Part shown: positions 52,234-62,224 of the stretch, piece by piece
How positions within the stretch are numbered: position 1 is the stretch's first letter
How the letters are laid out: each line of letters begins with the position of its first letter
Assembly: GCA_003259005.1 (NCBI GenBank)
Contig: QLII01000001.1
Span: 6,067,001-6,131,000 of the forward strand
Direction of reading: 5' to 3'
Source of the DNA: Spirosoma telluris
Lineage (GTDB): Bacteria; Bacteroidota; Bacteroidia; Cytophagales; Spirosomataceae
DNA: 64,000 nucleotides
Notes under the pieces: model-generated
Database searches by the model: none
What the model was told of the DNA's origin: nothing
What the model saw: the letters and a program-made list of their open reading frames with translations, nothing else
Made by a program: the position numbers and the translations under genes

Positions 52234-52830
52234 TTAAAAGGGTCTCGTTTCAGCGAAGGCTTCAATTTCGGTCTTCATGGACAACAGGTAGTCGATATCG
52301 TCGTAACCGTTAATGAGGTTATGCTTTTTGTACTCATTGATGGCAAAGCTTTCGCTATCGCCCGTGGCCAGCAGCGTGATTGTCTGTGCAGGCAGGTTTA
52401 TTTCCAATTCGGTTGTTGGATCGGCTTCAATGGCCGCGAAGATTGTTTCCAGAAATTCGGGACTCACCTGTACGGGTAAGATGCCGACATTGATCGAGTT
52501 ATTGCGGAAAATATCGGCAAAGAAACTCGATACCACGCAACGGAAACCATAATCGTAGATGGCCCATGCTGCGTGTTCGCGGCTCGAACCGCTACCGAAG
52601 TTTTTGCCACCAACCAGAATTTTACCTGAATAGGTTGGATTGTTCAGGACAAAATCGGCCTTGGGCGTATTGTCGTTGTTATACCGCCAGTCGCGGAAGA
52701 GATTGTCGCCAAATCCTTTTCGCTCAGTCGCTTTCAGGAAACGGGCAGGGATAATTTGGTCCGTGTCTACGTTCTCGTTCGGCATGGGAACGGCACTGCT
52801 ACGGAGTATGGTAAATTTGTCGTAAGCCAT
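52234..52830 (-). CDS. 3-isopropylmalate dehydratase small subunit
   Basis: LeuD is the swivel-domain subunit of isopropylmalate isomerase, working with LeuC. The 198-residue protein shows VPMPNENVDTDQIIPARFLK at the N-terminus and GKNFGSGSSREHAAWAIYDYG (about 76-96), the typical substrate-binding loop, then FADIFRNNSINVGILPV. Length is normal. It lies between palindromes and leuC in the leucine cluster. Confidence 0.92.
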   Translation of the reverse strand: MAYDKFTILRSSAVPMPNENVDTDQIIPARFLKATERKGFGDNLFRDWRYNNDNTPKADFVLNNPTYSGKILVGGKNFGSGSSREHAAWAIYDYGFRCVVSSFFADIFRNNSINVGILPVQVSPEFLETIFAAIEADPTTELEINLPAQTITLLATGDSESFAINEYKKHNLINGYDDIDYLLSMKTEIEAFAETRPF

Positions 52831-52832
52831 TT

Positions 52833-52938
52833 TGATAAATGGATAATGTATAATGAATAATGTACAATGGATGAGTAATGAATGGATACGACTTCAAATT
52901 GAAAGCCTCATTATCCATTGTACATTATTCATTATCAA
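52833..52938. repeat. Palindrome of GGATAATGTATAATGAATAATG-like units
   Basis: The left arm 52833-52876 and complementary right arm 52908-52938 fill the leuC-leuD gap. The right arm contains the leuC stop codon. Units resemble those at 29.1 and 32.3 kb. Confidence 0.7.
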
Positions 52939-54334
52939 TTAAAATTCTTGGATCTGTAACGACGCCCGTAACGGCGGCAGCGGCTGCTACCAGCGGGCTT
53001 GCCAGCAGTGTTCGGGCACCTGGTCCCTGGCGACCTTCGAAATTGCGATTGGACGTAGAAACAGCATATTTTCCCGCTGGAATCTTATCTTCGTTCATGG
53101 CCAGACAAGCTGAACAGCCCGGTTGACGTAGTTCGAAACCGGCCTGGGTCAGGATGTCCAGAATACCCTCCTCCTGAATTTGTTTCTCAACAACGTGTGA
53201 TCCAGGTACTAACCAGGCCGTAATGTTATCGGCTTTATGGCGCCCTTTCACAATTGACGCAAACGCCCGGAAATCTTCAATCCGGCCATTCGTACAACTG
53301 CCGAGGAATACAAAATCAACAGGTTTGCCAATCATGGATTCGTTTTCGGCGAAGCCCATGTATTGCAATGATTTTTTGTAGCTCGCTGAACCGTCTTTTA
53401 CACTCTCGGCGGTTGGAATCTGGTGGGTTACGCCCGTTCCTAGTCCAGGATTTGTACCGTAGGTAATTTGGGGCTCAATATTGGCCGCATCGAAGGTTAG
53501 GTCGAGGTCGAACGTAGCGCCTTCGTCGGTTTTGAGTGTCTGCCAGTAAGGAACCAGTTTATCCCACTGTTCGCCTTTGGGCGACAGTTCGCGACCTTTC
53601 AGGTAATCGAGTGTGGTTTGGTCGGGAGCAATCATGCCACCCCGGGCACCCATTTCGATGGTCATATTACAAACCGTCATCCGGCCTTCCATGGTCATGT
53701 TCTCAAACACCTCACCGGCGTATTCGACAAAGTAACCCGTAGCACCACTGGCCGACGTTTGCGAAATGATGTATAGAATCACGTCTTTCGGTAATACGCC
53801 TTTCCCTGTTTTACCGTTGACAGTAATCCGCATTTTCTTAGGCTTGGGCTGCATAATGCACTGAGTTGCCAGCACCATCTCCACCTCTGATGTACCAATA
53901 CCAAATGCAATGGCTCCGAAAGCGCCGTGCGTTGAAGTGTGGGAGTCTCCACAAACGATGGTCATGCCCGGTAGCGTGATGCCATTTTCGGGACCTACTA
54001 CGTGTACGATACCGTTTTTGATGTGGCCAAGTCCCCAGTGAGAGATGCCGTATTTAGCCGCATTGCGCTCCAATGCGTCTAGCTGATTAGCCGATAGGGG
54101 ATCTGCTACGGGCAAATGCTGGTTGAGGGTTGGGGTGTTGTGATCGGCGGTAGCAAACGTGCGCTCCGAGAATAATACGGGGGCACCCCGACCTTCGAGG
54201 CCAAGAAACGCCACCGGACTTGTTACTTCGTGGATAAAATGCCGATCGATGAACAACACATCGGGACCATCTTTAACCTGCCGGATGACGTGTGCATCCC
54301 ATACTTTATCGAACAGGGTTTTTGGGGTACTCAT
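52925..54334 (-). CDS. 3-isopropylmalate dehydratase large subunit
   Basis: LeuC carries the [4Fe-4S] cluster that isomerises 2- to 3-isopropylmalate. The 469-residue protein shows TLFDKVWDAHVI, MTIVCGDSHTSTHGAFGAIAFGIG, the cluster Cys in VFLGSCTNGRIEDF and the pair in PGCSACLAMNEDK. The last residues (LIDNE) are encoded by the palindrome arm. It is first in the leucine cluster; the promoter should lie in 54335-54480. Confidence 0.94.
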   Translation of the reverse strand: MSTPKTLFDKVWDAHVIRQVKDGPDVLFIDRHFIHEVTSPVAFLGLEGRGAPVLFSERTFATADHNTPTLNQHLPVADPLSANQLDALERNAAKYGISHWGLGHIKNGIVHVVGPENGITLPGMTIVCGDSHTSTHGAFGAIAFGIGTSEVEMVLATQCIMQPKPKKMRITVNGKTGKGVLPKDVILYIISQTSASGATGYFVEYAGEVFENMTMEGRMTVCNMTIEMGARGGMIAPDQTTLDYLKGRELSPKGEQWDKLVPYWQTLKTDEGATFDLDLTFDAANIEPQITYGTNPGLGTGVTHQIPTAESVKDGSASYKKSLQYMGFAENESMIGKPVDFVFLGSCTNGRIEDFRAFASIVKGRHKADNITAWLVPGSHVVEKQIQEEGILDILTQAGFELRQPGCSACLAMNEDKIPAGKYAVSTSNRNFEGRQGPGARTLLASPLVAAAAAVTGVVTDPRILIDNE

Positions 54335-54734
54335 AGTTGTAGAGGGGGTAACTGTTCTCTGTAATTAAGTCTGTTTTCTCTGGTATCGCTTGAACAGAGA
54401 AAGATGGCTACAAAATTGCGGAATCTTCCTGAATGACGTATCCCGCCATTCGTCCAGTAAATAGCGATTTTAGTTCAACTAGCTCATTTGGGTGTAAAAC
54501 CGTATTTGTGGATAAAAAAGACAGGGTTACCGAGATGAGTGAGGGAGTGACAGCTTCTTAGAGTACGTAGTAAGAGGTGGCTTGTCAAGTTAACGGTTTA
54601 CGTATTGGCGATGGTGGGGTATTTGAAAAATGTCAGCCGAGCCTTTGCACAAAAGCTCAATAGTAGCACAAATGTTGAATTTGCAACTTTCAGCCCCACT
54701 ATTGCCAATACGATGTTACCTGCTGGCATTCTTG
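54335..54734. other. Leu promoter region, then attC-like palindrome A
   Basis: The first ~200 bp should hold the leuC promoter (minus strand). From about 54588 the DNA changes to an attC-like structure: CGTATTGGCGATGGTGGGG (54601-54619) with its complement at 54694-54712 (17 of 19 match) and GTTA-type ends (GTTAACGG and GTTACC) outside both arms. Confidence 0.6.
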
Positions 54735-55502
54735 TCAAGAGTTTGGTGATATGGTCGATACTATTTTGCATTTGTCACATTTAAAGTCGTAAAGGTTATG
54801 TAATTGTGTTTTCAAGTCCCATTTTTTACCGCAACTTGGGCAAAGTCTTGTTAATTGGTCGCCCTTAAACTTTTTATAGTTATGTAAATAGTAATAGGTC
54901 GGAATTGAAGTTAGTTCTTCAATCTTTCTACAAATTTCAAGTCCTTGTTTGGAAAGCTGTGAAGTTATTTCCTGCATCTGATTTAAAGCCCAACGTTCGC
55001 CAACTTCACAATTCATCTGTAAGCTGTCACAAGAAATATAATTTGTTTCCCAACTTAATATTGGCATATAGCCATAGTCGTAGTATTGAGGCAGTCGGTA
55101 AAGTGGAACTGATTTATTACAAGTCCCACAAGTCAATGGCGATTGGATTGTGATATAGTTTGTAATTAGGATATAGAAGTCTGATTTTTTACAGTTACAA
55201 GGTGCTTTGTAGCTGTCATAAGACTTGCCAACTGTCTTAAATATTAGTCTGGAATTACAAAGCTCTTCAACTTTTTTAGCTTGTCTATTTACATAGTAGT
55301 TATTGAATTTTTTGTCCAAAGAGGTCTTTTCAAGAGTAAAAGGCAAACAAACGATTTTGTCGTTTTCGATATACTGAGATTCGATTTTTCCTTGTGTCTG
55401 TCCGCTGCCACGATAAAACGACATAAGTAAACCAAACTCGTCAATAAGTTCGTCTTTGTCCACTTTGGTCTTTATGTCAATTGATATTTCTTGAATATAC
55501 AT
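54735..55502 (-). CDS. Zn-ribbon protein (DUF2310-like)
   Basis: This 255-residue protein has a C-terminal zinc ribbon: CPSCGKKW (about 221) and FKCDKCKIV (about 240). Further Cys groups are CNCKKS (about 103) and CGTCNKS (about 126). The layout resembles DUF2310 Zn-ribbon-containing, possibly nucleic-acid-binding proteins. It is AT-rich with Lys/Tyr/Asn bias, unlike the leu genes beside it. It sits alone between two attC-like palindromes, as a cassette would. The function is unknown. Confidence 0.6.
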   Translation of the reverse strand: MYIQEISIDIKTKVDKDELIDEFGLLMSFYRGSGQTQGKIESQYIENDKIVCLPFTLEKTSLDKKFNNYYVNRQAKKVEELCNSRLIFKTVGKSYDSYKAPCNCKKSDFYILITNYITIQSPLTCGTCNKSVPLYRLPQYYDYGYMPILSWETNYISCDSLQMNCEVGERWALNQMQEITSQLSKQGLEICRKIEELTSIPTYYYLHNYKKFKGDQLTRLCPSCGKKWDLKTQLHNLYDFKCDKCKIVSTISPNS

Positions 55503-55533
55503 TGTCGTCTGTTATGCTTGCAACCAACGGTTT

Positions 55534-55645
55534 GGCGCTTGGCGCAGTGGCGGATTTCGGAGCACAAAACTGTCAATACACCACAAAAATTGATGCGAGG
55601 TAGAATGTTCAATTAACCACGTCACCCGCCATTGAGCCAAACGCC
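55534..55645. repeat. attC-like palindrome B
   Basis: GGCGCTTGGCGCAGTGGCGG (55534-55553) opposes CCGCCATTGAGCCAAACGCC (55626-55645), 17 of 20 pairing, with a 72-bp loop. GTTATGC occurs just outside both arms (55511 and 55647), and TGTCGTCTGTT also recurs on both sides. Confidence 0.65.
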
Positions 55646-55718
55646 TGTTATGCCTTCGCCCTTCTTTTTCTGTCGTCTGTTTTGTTGGCATTTTCTGTCT
55701 GTCTTGGTGCGTTGGTTT

Positions 55719-55779
55719 GGTGGCTCTTTTGCAATTTTGGCTTTAGCATTGGCTTGTGTGAAATTGCAAATGTGCCACC
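55719..55779. repeat. attC-like palindrome C
   Basis: GGTGGCTCTTTTGCAATTTT (55719-55738) opposes GAAATTGCAAATGTGCCACC (55760-55779), 17 of 20 pairing, followed by GCGTTGGCAT at 55783. It shares CTCTTTTG, CAAATGTG and GCGTTGGCAT with palindrome D at 61.35 kb. Confidence 0.65.
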
Positions 55780-55792
55780 ATATGCGTTGGCA

Positions 55793-58342
55793 TTATATTT
55801 TTTCAATTTCTGTTACTTTCCATTTGTCGCCTGCATAAATTGCTCGTGCATTTACTCGGCAATCATCTATAATATTGTGTTTTTCTAATAAATATTTTGG
55901 AACATAATAATCACCAATAAACGCAAAGTCAGGATTGTCTTCATCATAATTTTTATACTTCATTTCCATTATTCCTGTAATGTCTTTTCGTAAGTTTGGA
56001 TTTACTTCTTCTGTTGTTTCAATAGACAATATTTTTAATCGCAATTTTTTGTCTTTGTCTGTTTTAGTAGCAAATGACAATTTTACAAAATCACCTTCGT
56101 TTGGTCTAAGGTTAGTTTCTGTGTATTTAACGATACCTTGTAACTTGGATGAAATTATAAAGTGAAATAATTGTTTTTGTTCGTTTACTCCATCAACGAT
56201 AGCTATTTGTGTTTGGAATTTTGATATAACAGAACCTTTGTCAATTTTCTGAATTTGCCGCAATTCCGTTCGGTTATCGTCTTTAAATTTTTTAGTGTAA
56301 ATCTTTGCTGTTACGAAATCTCCGATTTGTAATTCACTTTTGATTTGGGGGAAAAAGACTTCTTTGTTATCTGTTGTAATTGCGTGAATGATGCTTTTTT
56401 CTTTGTTGATGTAATCAACAATAGCAAAAGTATCTTCTAAAATTTCCCAGTGTTTCTTTTCTGATTTTTCAGCAACAAGTGGAATATGCTTGTATTCTGT
56501 AACAACAGTTTTGCCAAGCCAAGAAAACTTTGCTTCAACTTCTTTTTTTATTTCTTGCTTGTGAAGTTTGAACTTTAAAATTTGTCCTAATTCTGATTGT
56601 TTCAAGACTTCAAAACGATTCTTACCGATTACAAACTCTATTGATTTTCCATCTGTAAAAGTTAAGCGGTCTTTTCCTTTGTCGTCTTTCCATTTATCGA
56701 CCAAAACGACTTCAGTCCAAAGAAAATCAGCATAAGCGAAATTTTCAGCAAGAGGGATAAATTTTTTGTATAGTTCCCGATTGTCTGTTAAGCTTTGTTT
56801 AATTGAACTTGCCTTTTTAGACAAGTCTTCATATTGGGGTGACAATTTCCAACCTTTTAATTCTCTATGTTTCTTGTATGCTTCAAGTTCTACGAGTGCA
56901 TTTTCTAATAAATTATCATCAATTAGCAACTTTGATAACTCTAAATGAATGTCCCCTAAAAAGTCTTCGTTTTTTTCTAAACGCAATGCTTTTGATAGCA
57001 TTCCAATTTTTAATGAATTATCGGAAACAATACAATCTGAAAACTCTTGCCATATATAATGCTTGTTTGCAAGTTTTAAAACAAGTTGTTTGTATATTTT
57101 GATTGCTAAATCTAATTCGTTGTTCTTAAAATGAAGCAAGGCTTTTTCTCTCAATAACCATTCATCTTCAGGGAACAATTTTATTGCAGTTTCATATAAT
57201 TTGATAAGCCAAGATAAATCGTTTTCTGATTGTTGTGTTTTCAGAACTTCAAAAGCCTTCTTGATTGCTTTTGTTGCTAATGGTTTATATGTGTGTTCGT
57301 CTTTTTTTGTTTCTTTCCAATCATCTTTTCTTAAATTTTCGGGATTCCAATTTTTGAAAAAGTTGAAAAAATGCCATTCGTCATTTTCTTTCATAAATCT
57401 TTCAGCGAGATTTAAAATTTCGGAATGCCATTTTGATTGCCCGTGTTTGGAATAGTTGGTATTGTATTGCTCAAACAAACTCCACAATTCAGAAAATTTA
57501 TTTTCCTTGTGAGTATTAAAAATGTTCCAAAAAATGGTTTCTCTGAAAAAGTCTAAAACTGTTTCTTTGTTAAGATTTATTTTGCTTAAAAATTCTTCAA
57601 TGTTTATCCCGGTATTTGAGTTTACAAACTCTCTACAAATTCGTGAAATGAGTGAAGGAATATCTTTTCCGTCTTTATAACCATCGTGCAAATCTTCGTG
57701 ACGAAGATTGTCTGGATTCCACAAAAGAAAGAAACTGTAAAATTTAAAATCACTATGAGTTTTGGAATAATTTAAAGCAAAGTTCAAAATCATAGAATGA
57801 AGCATTGACGGTCTTTCATTCTTTAAGTTCATATAATCTCTCAAAAATGTTCGTACTTCAATTGATGAAAGATTGTTTTCTTCGGCTTTGATATATCTAT
57901 AAATTACCCAACCGTAAGATTCGTGATGTAATTCAGTAAGTTTGCTTTGAGAAATTAGATTTTTAAAAATACTTAATGCTTCTTGGTTTTTCCCGCTCTT
58001 ACTATAGTCTTCGGCTTTTTGAACTTCCGAATAATTGATGTCTATTTTTGGACGAAGAAAGCTTTTTTGATTTTCAATAATATCATCTTCATAACCCTGA
58101 AAATCTATTGTGTTTAGTTCTTTGAAACAAACACTTGCTTGATTTAAGTTTTTATCTGCTATGTAATACTTGCATAAATCTATGAGAATCCAAGCAAATG
58201 CTTTTTGAATCCAACCATCTGAACTATCTTCTAAATATAATCTTCGTGAAATATTTAGTGCGTTGTTTAATTTATTCAGTTTTTCAATTCCTGATAAATC
58301 CTTTGCTTCATTTCGTAATTCAAAAACCGTTTTAGAGTCCAT
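55793..58342 (-). CDS. TPR protein with C-terminal OB/cold-shock-like domains
   Basis: This is an 849-residue protein. Residues about 1-540 are helical and contain TPR-like pairs (LNISRRLYLEDSSDGWIQKAF, WLLREKALLHFKNNELDLAI). Two related segments with WNPDNLRHEDL and WNPENLRKDDW mark an internal duplication. Residues about 590-840 are beta-rich with three cold-shock/OB-like units (TFAIVDYINKEKSIIHAIT, QIAIVDGVNEQKQLFHFII, ITGIMEMKYKNYDEDNPDFAF). It overlaps the upstream NERD gene by 11 bp, so they form one operon. It probably binds nucleic acid or protein for its partner. No named system is recognised. Confidence 0.6.
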   Translation of the reverse strand: MDSKTVFELRNEAKDLSGIEKLNKLNNALNISRRLYLEDSSDGWIQKAFAWILIDLCKYYIADKNLNQASVCFKELNTIDFQGYEDDIIENQKSFLRPKIDINYSEVQKAEDYSKSGKNQEALSIFKNLISQSKLTELHHESYGWVIYRYIKAEENNLSSIEVRTFLRDYMNLKNERPSMLHSMILNFALNYSKTHSDFKFYSFFLLWNPDNLRHEDLHDGYKDGKDIPSLISRICREFVNSNTGINIEEFLSKINLNKETVLDFFRETIFWNIFNTHKENKFSELWSLFEQYNTNYSKHGQSKWHSEILNLAERFMKENDEWHFFNFFKNWNPENLRKDDWKETKKDEHTYKPLATKAIKKAFEVLKTQQSENDLSWLIKLYETAIKLFPEDEWLLREKALLHFKNNELDLAIKIYKQLVLKLANKHYIWQEFSDCIVSDNSLKIGMLSKALRLEKNEDFLGDIHLELSKLLIDDNLLENALVELEAYKKHRELKGWKLSPQYEDLSKKASSIKQSLTDNRELYKKFIPLAENFAYADFLWTEVVLVDKWKDDKGKDRLTFTDGKSIEFVIGKNRFEVLKQSELGQILKFKLHKQEIKKEVEAKFSWLGKTVVTEYKHIPLVAEKSEKKHWEILEDTFAIVDYINKEKSIIHAITTDNKEVFFPQIKSELQIGDFVTAKIYTKKFKDDNRTELRQIQKIDKGSVISKFQTQIAIVDGVNEQKQLFHFIISSKLQGIVKYTETNLRPNEGDFVKLSFATKTDKDKKLRLKILSIETTEEVNPNLRKDITGIMEMKYKNYDEDNPDFAFIGDYYVPKYLLEKHNIIDDCRVNARAIYAGDKWKVTEIEKI

Positions 58343-61310
58343 GAATTATTGGTTTTATTTGTTCTAAAATGGATTCTGATGTTTTTTCTAAAACTTCAAT
58401 TTTTGAAAAAAATCCTTTTGTGTGATTGTTTTCACTTGTACCGTACCAAACTCTAAAAGTCAAATTGTCCTTTTCAGAAGATGCACGAAAAACATCTTGA
58501 TTATTATGGCTTTGTACTATTTTAAGGTTAATGTTTTCATTCTTGCAACTTTCGATCCAGATAGAATAAATTTCCTCCCGAAAATCTGTAGGTAATTTTG
58601 GGTTGTTATCTGATATTGAAGCGACACTTTGTTTTTGCCCCAAACAAACTTCAATGCACGACTTTACAATTATTTCATCTGCACCATTGAGATTTTCTAT
58701 ACGAATATTGCCAACAGCAAAATTATCCTTTGAACCTTTATTGTCTATATTTAAAATCAATTGTTTATTTTCACTTTGAGGGATAGAGTAAAGAGCTTTT
58801 GTCAAGTATTCAGAATACTTTTTTGAACTTTCAAGTAAATATCCATTTTGTTCCAATAATTTTGAAATTTCACAAATAGTACCTAATACATTTTGGTTTT
58901 CAATTAATTGAACTTTATCTGCATATTTTGTTTCAATTTCGTAATTTTCAAAAATGAGGAATTGTTTTGATTTTATGAAAACGCCACTTGCAAAATTGTC
59001 TTCAAATACACAATCCATAAAAGGATTTATTCTTTTAGGCGAAGTGATATTGACGATTTTTCCAGCTGTAACACCGCTATACAGCCAGCGGAAGTAACTA
59101 TCGTTGGTGATTCCATCATTTTCTTTACGGTGTCCTTTTATAATTATTTCGTTATAATTTGAGCCTATTGCTTTATGTACAGTGATTGCCCAACCGTATT
59201 TAACAAAAACAGCATTTACAAATGGGTCAGAATCTTTGATTTGAAAAAAAAGTTTCTTAGAGTATTTTTTGTAATAGTCTGCAAGTAAGCTTCTTGAATT
59301 TCTACTTGTTTCAACCTTTTCTTTCTTTTCCTTTGGTAAATTGTAGTTCTTCACAAGTACTTTTATTGCTTCTTTTTCTTCACTTGAAAGGATACTGAAT
59401 TGGTTGTCTTGTAACAATTGTTTGTACTCTTGGCTATCTTCAAATTTTTGTTTGCGTTTTTCATCGTTAATTTTTGAATTAACAAATACTCTAAAAGCAA
59501 TTTGTTCTTCTTTTGTTAAGTCATCTTCGCTATTAAAATAATTACCCAAAAGCCAAATTTCAGTTTCAGGCAACCCTGCCAAACTCAAACATTTTACTTT
59601 TATTTTGGAAAAGGATAAGACTATTGGAATTGGTGCTTGTCGAATTTTAATTGGTTCTTGGAGTGTTTCTTTAACGGCTAGCACAGTTAAAAACATTCCA
59701 TTTACAATTCGTCTTGGAATTTGGAAGCCGCTATCATCGGGGATAGAAACATTGTTGTTTACAATTAGTAAATCACCAAACGCCAAATTTTCTCCATTTT
59801 TAATACTGTGTATTTTAATCCATTTGTTAGTTTTCAAGCAATCCTTTTTCGAATAGAATAAAACTGCATTGTCTGGTTCATTAGAAAATGGCTTAGAAAA
59901 CCACAATTGTAGATTTTGAATTCTTTGGTTATCGTCTTGTAAATTAATTAAAGTAGTTTCATCAAAACTATAATTCAAATTATTAAAAAGTGATTTTTCA
60001 ATGCTGGTTGCTAAATCAATTCGCAATTTTTCTTTTCCCTCGGTAAAATTGTTATCTATTGGTTTTCTATAGTGTTTAATTCTTTCTTTATCATACAATT
60101 CAGACAAGGCTCCCAAATTCAATGCAGAATCTTCTTCTTTTCCAAATGTTAAAGAATATGGGTCGCCAATAAACACAATTTTGCGATTGCTTTCAGGATT
60201 GAGAAATTTGATAAGATCTTCCAATAATCTACCCGAACCAAAACGCAATAATTCAGATTGACTTAAACTACGGCTTACTAAATGAGCTTCGGTAACAACA
60301 GCCAATGCTTTTTCGTCAATATCTTTGCTTGATTTTAAAGGTATAACCTCCAGCAACTCTTCTTCTAGTTCTTCTTTGTCTGAATCTTCATTTTGTCCTT
60401 CAATATCAGAACCACCATAAATAACACTGTAAATTCCTTCTGTTTCTATATTGCTCCTTCTTTGGATTTTCTTACTAATTCTTGCGGAATGTGACCATTT
60501 TTCAATTTGAGGGATATTGTGATTCACAGCTTCGTTAGTAATAAATCGCAACCAAGAATCTCTATCTTCAGCATTCATAGATTCCAAAACTAGAATTCCA
60601 CCATTTTTTTCCTTGAGAAAATCAACAATGTTTTTTTCAACATCATTGTCAATTTCTGTTATCTGCTTTTCAATGATTGGTTCAGGTATAGGAATTTCAA
60701 TGTTTTTAATCCATTCTTCAGCAGGAAAAATACTTTTAAAAACCTTTACATTTTCCTCTTTGTAAGTGTTTTCACTTGCAAAGTCGTAAAGAAAATTACC
60801 TAAGTCCGATTCTTGGATAAGTTTGTAATAGGGTAGATTTCTAGGAACTTCATTATGAATTTCAATTGGCCCAGAAAATATATTGGCAATACAAACTCTT
60901 GCCGGGTTTATCCCATCAAAATACTTGTTTTTATCAATTAATTCTCTAAAAGCATTGCGATAAGAAACCAATTGTCTAAATGGATTGATAAAATTCGCAC
61001 CTGCTTTTATTTCTAATCTACTTCTGTCCTTTGGGCTTTCATTATGCCATTTTGCTGAATGGAATTCATTTTCATTTGGAGGTAATTTGATTATTCCTTT
61101 ATAATTTTTGAAATCAATCAGAATTAGACCGTTGTTATAGTATAAAATGGCATCAGCACGAAAACGTGAATATGATTCATTAAATGGATTTCCAATCAAT
61201 AAACCATTATAGCCAAACTTTTCAAATGTAGCTTCAATTATATTTACAACCCTCCTAAACTGTTCGTTTTCGTGGGTATTCCCCGTTCTATTATTTAATA
61301 TTTCAAGCAT
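58332..61310 (-). CDS. NERD-type nuclease fused to a degenerate SF1-helicase-like protein
   Basis: This is a 992-residue protein. The N-terminal part (about 15-110) has a NERD/PD-(D/E)xK pattern: Asp53 (RADAILYY), Asp66 and Lys68 (LILIDFKNYKG). The later region has SF1-like motifs: AVVTEAHLVSRS (weak Walker B), KIVFIGDPYSLTFG (motif III), GWAITVHKAIGSNYNEIII (motif V) and YFRWLYSGVTAGK (motif VI position without the usual Arg). No GKT/GKS Walker A is visible; NGGILVLESMNAEDRD occupies its place. The helicase may thus be inactive. With the TPR partner it could be a defence pair. Confidence 0.65.
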   Translation of the reverse strand: MLEILNNRTGNTHENEQFRRVVNIIEATFEKFGYNGLLIGNPFNESYSRFRADAILYYNNGLILIDFKNYKGIIKLPPNENEFHSAKWHNESPKDRSRLEIKAGANFINPFRQLVSYRNAFRELIDKNKYFDGINPARVCIANIFSGPIEIHNEVPRNLPYYKLIQESDLGNFLYDFASENTYKEENVKVFKSIFPAEEWIKNIEIPIPEPIIEKQITEIDNDVEKNIVDFLKEKNGGILVLESMNAEDRDSWLRFITNEAVNHNIPQIEKWSHSARISKKIQRRSNIETEGIYSVIYGGSDIEGQNEDSDKEELEEELLEVIPLKSSKDIDEKALAVVTEAHLVSRSLSQSELLRFGSGRLLEDLIKFLNPESNRKIVFIGDPYSLTFGKEEDSALNLGALSELYDKERIKHYRKPIDNNFTEGKEKLRIDLATSIEKSLFNNLNYSFDETTLINLQDDNQRIQNLQLWFSKPFSNEPDNAVLFYSKKDCLKTNKWIKIHSIKNGENLAFGDLLIVNNNVSIPDDSGFQIPRRIVNGMFLTVLAVKETLQEPIKIRQAPIPIVLSFSKIKVKCLSLAGLPETEIWLLGNYFNSEDDLTKEEQIAFRVFVNSKINDEKRKQKFEDSQEYKQLLQDNQFSILSSEEKEAIKVLVKNYNLPKEKKEKVETSRNSRSLLADYYKKYSKKLFFQIKDSDPFVNAVFVKYGWAITVHKAIGSNYNEIIIKGHRKENDGITNDSYFRWLYSGVTAGKIVNITSPKRINPFMDCVFEDNFASGVFIKSKQFLIFENYEIETKYADKVQLIENQNVLGTICEISKLLEQNGYLLESSKKYSEYLTKALYSIPQSENKQLILNIDNKGSKDNFAVGNIRIENLNGADEIIVKSCIEVCLGQKQSVASISDNNPKLPTDFREEIYSIWIESCKNENINLKIVQSHNNQDVFRASSEKDNLTFRVWYGTSENNHTKGFFSKIEVLEKTSESILEQIKPIIHGL

Positions 61311-61344
61311 AGTCAGGGGCTAGTTATTGTCGTGTGGGTTGGGG

Positions 61345-61406
61345 CAAAAGCAAATGTGCTGCATTGGGTTGGCTTTGAGCGTGTGGATGCAGCTCTTTTG
61401 ATTTTG
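61345..61406. repeat. attC-like palindrome D
   Basis: CAAAAGCAAATGTGCTGCAT (61345-61364) opposes ATGCAGCTCTTTTGATTTTG (61387-61406), 17 of 20 pairing, loop 22 bp, followed by GCGTTGGCAT (61412). It is the partner of palindrome C in the same direction, and the two bound the NERD/TPR gene pair. Confidence 0.65.
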
Positions 61407-61713
61407 CAGAAGCGTTGGCATTTCGTCTTTCATTTTTCTGTTCGTTTATTGTCGGTCGTGTCGTCTTTTAGGGTGAGGCATAACTCCTAAATATACGAAA
61501 GTTTTGTCGTACCTTTTGTATTTATTTGTACTATTTCAATATAATACAGGACTTTTTGTGTCGTGCTTTTTGTATTGTTGGAGAAGCGATTGTCGTTATC
61601 TAGGTGTAAAAACGTTTTTTTACATGTTCCAATTTACTGGTCTCAGTCGTTAGTAAAAGCTATGCCCTTTAGGGCAAGGCTTTAGCTTCTACAAATCTGG
61701 GTTAATTTTGAGA

Positions 61714-62144
61714 ATGCAAAATCTACGAAAAGGTAGTCATAGCGTTCATCAATTACATGCCCATTTGGTGTGGAGTACTAAATATCGGTATGAGGTTCTT
61801 CGGGGTGATATTCAAGTGCGTTGCCGCGATCTGATCCGCCAGACGTGCGATGCGCTGGATGTGCAGATACTGAAAGGTGTTGTTAGTAAAGATCATATCC
61901 ATCTGCATATCAGCTACCCACCTAAGTTGAGTATCAGTGAGTTGGCCAAGCGCTTGAAAGGCCGTACAGCCAAACTCTTGTTGGGGAGTATTCGGAGCTA
62001 AAGCGTCGATATTGGGGTGGTCATTTGTGGGGCATCGGCTATGGGGTTTGGAGTACGGGCAATATAACAGACGAAATGATTCAACAGTACTTAGAGCACC
62101 ACAAAGAGGGCCCCAACAGTGACCAGAATTTCATTCTAGAATAA
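61714..62144 (+). CDS. IS200-like transposase TnpA (one missing base)
   Basis: This is a single-strand transposase of the HUH Y1 type, ~143 residues. It opens RKGSHSVHQLHAHLVWSTKYR. The HUH pair is in DHIHLHISYPP (about 72-82) and the Tyr nucleophile in MIQQYLEHHKEG (about 120-131). The first frame stops at 62001; one G added to the GGGG run at 61983-61986 continues GEYSELKRRYWGGHLWG to TAA 62144. A hairpin before the gene (61665-61692, AAGCTATGCCC...) and CTACAC/GTGTAG after it (62144-62159) may be its end structures. Confidence 0.8.
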
Positions 62145-62224
62145 GACTACACTTGAGTGTAGGGTTTTAATGGGCTTCAGCCTACCCTTCCAGTGGCTTT
62201 AGCCATTTTTCAACCTATGGGTTT

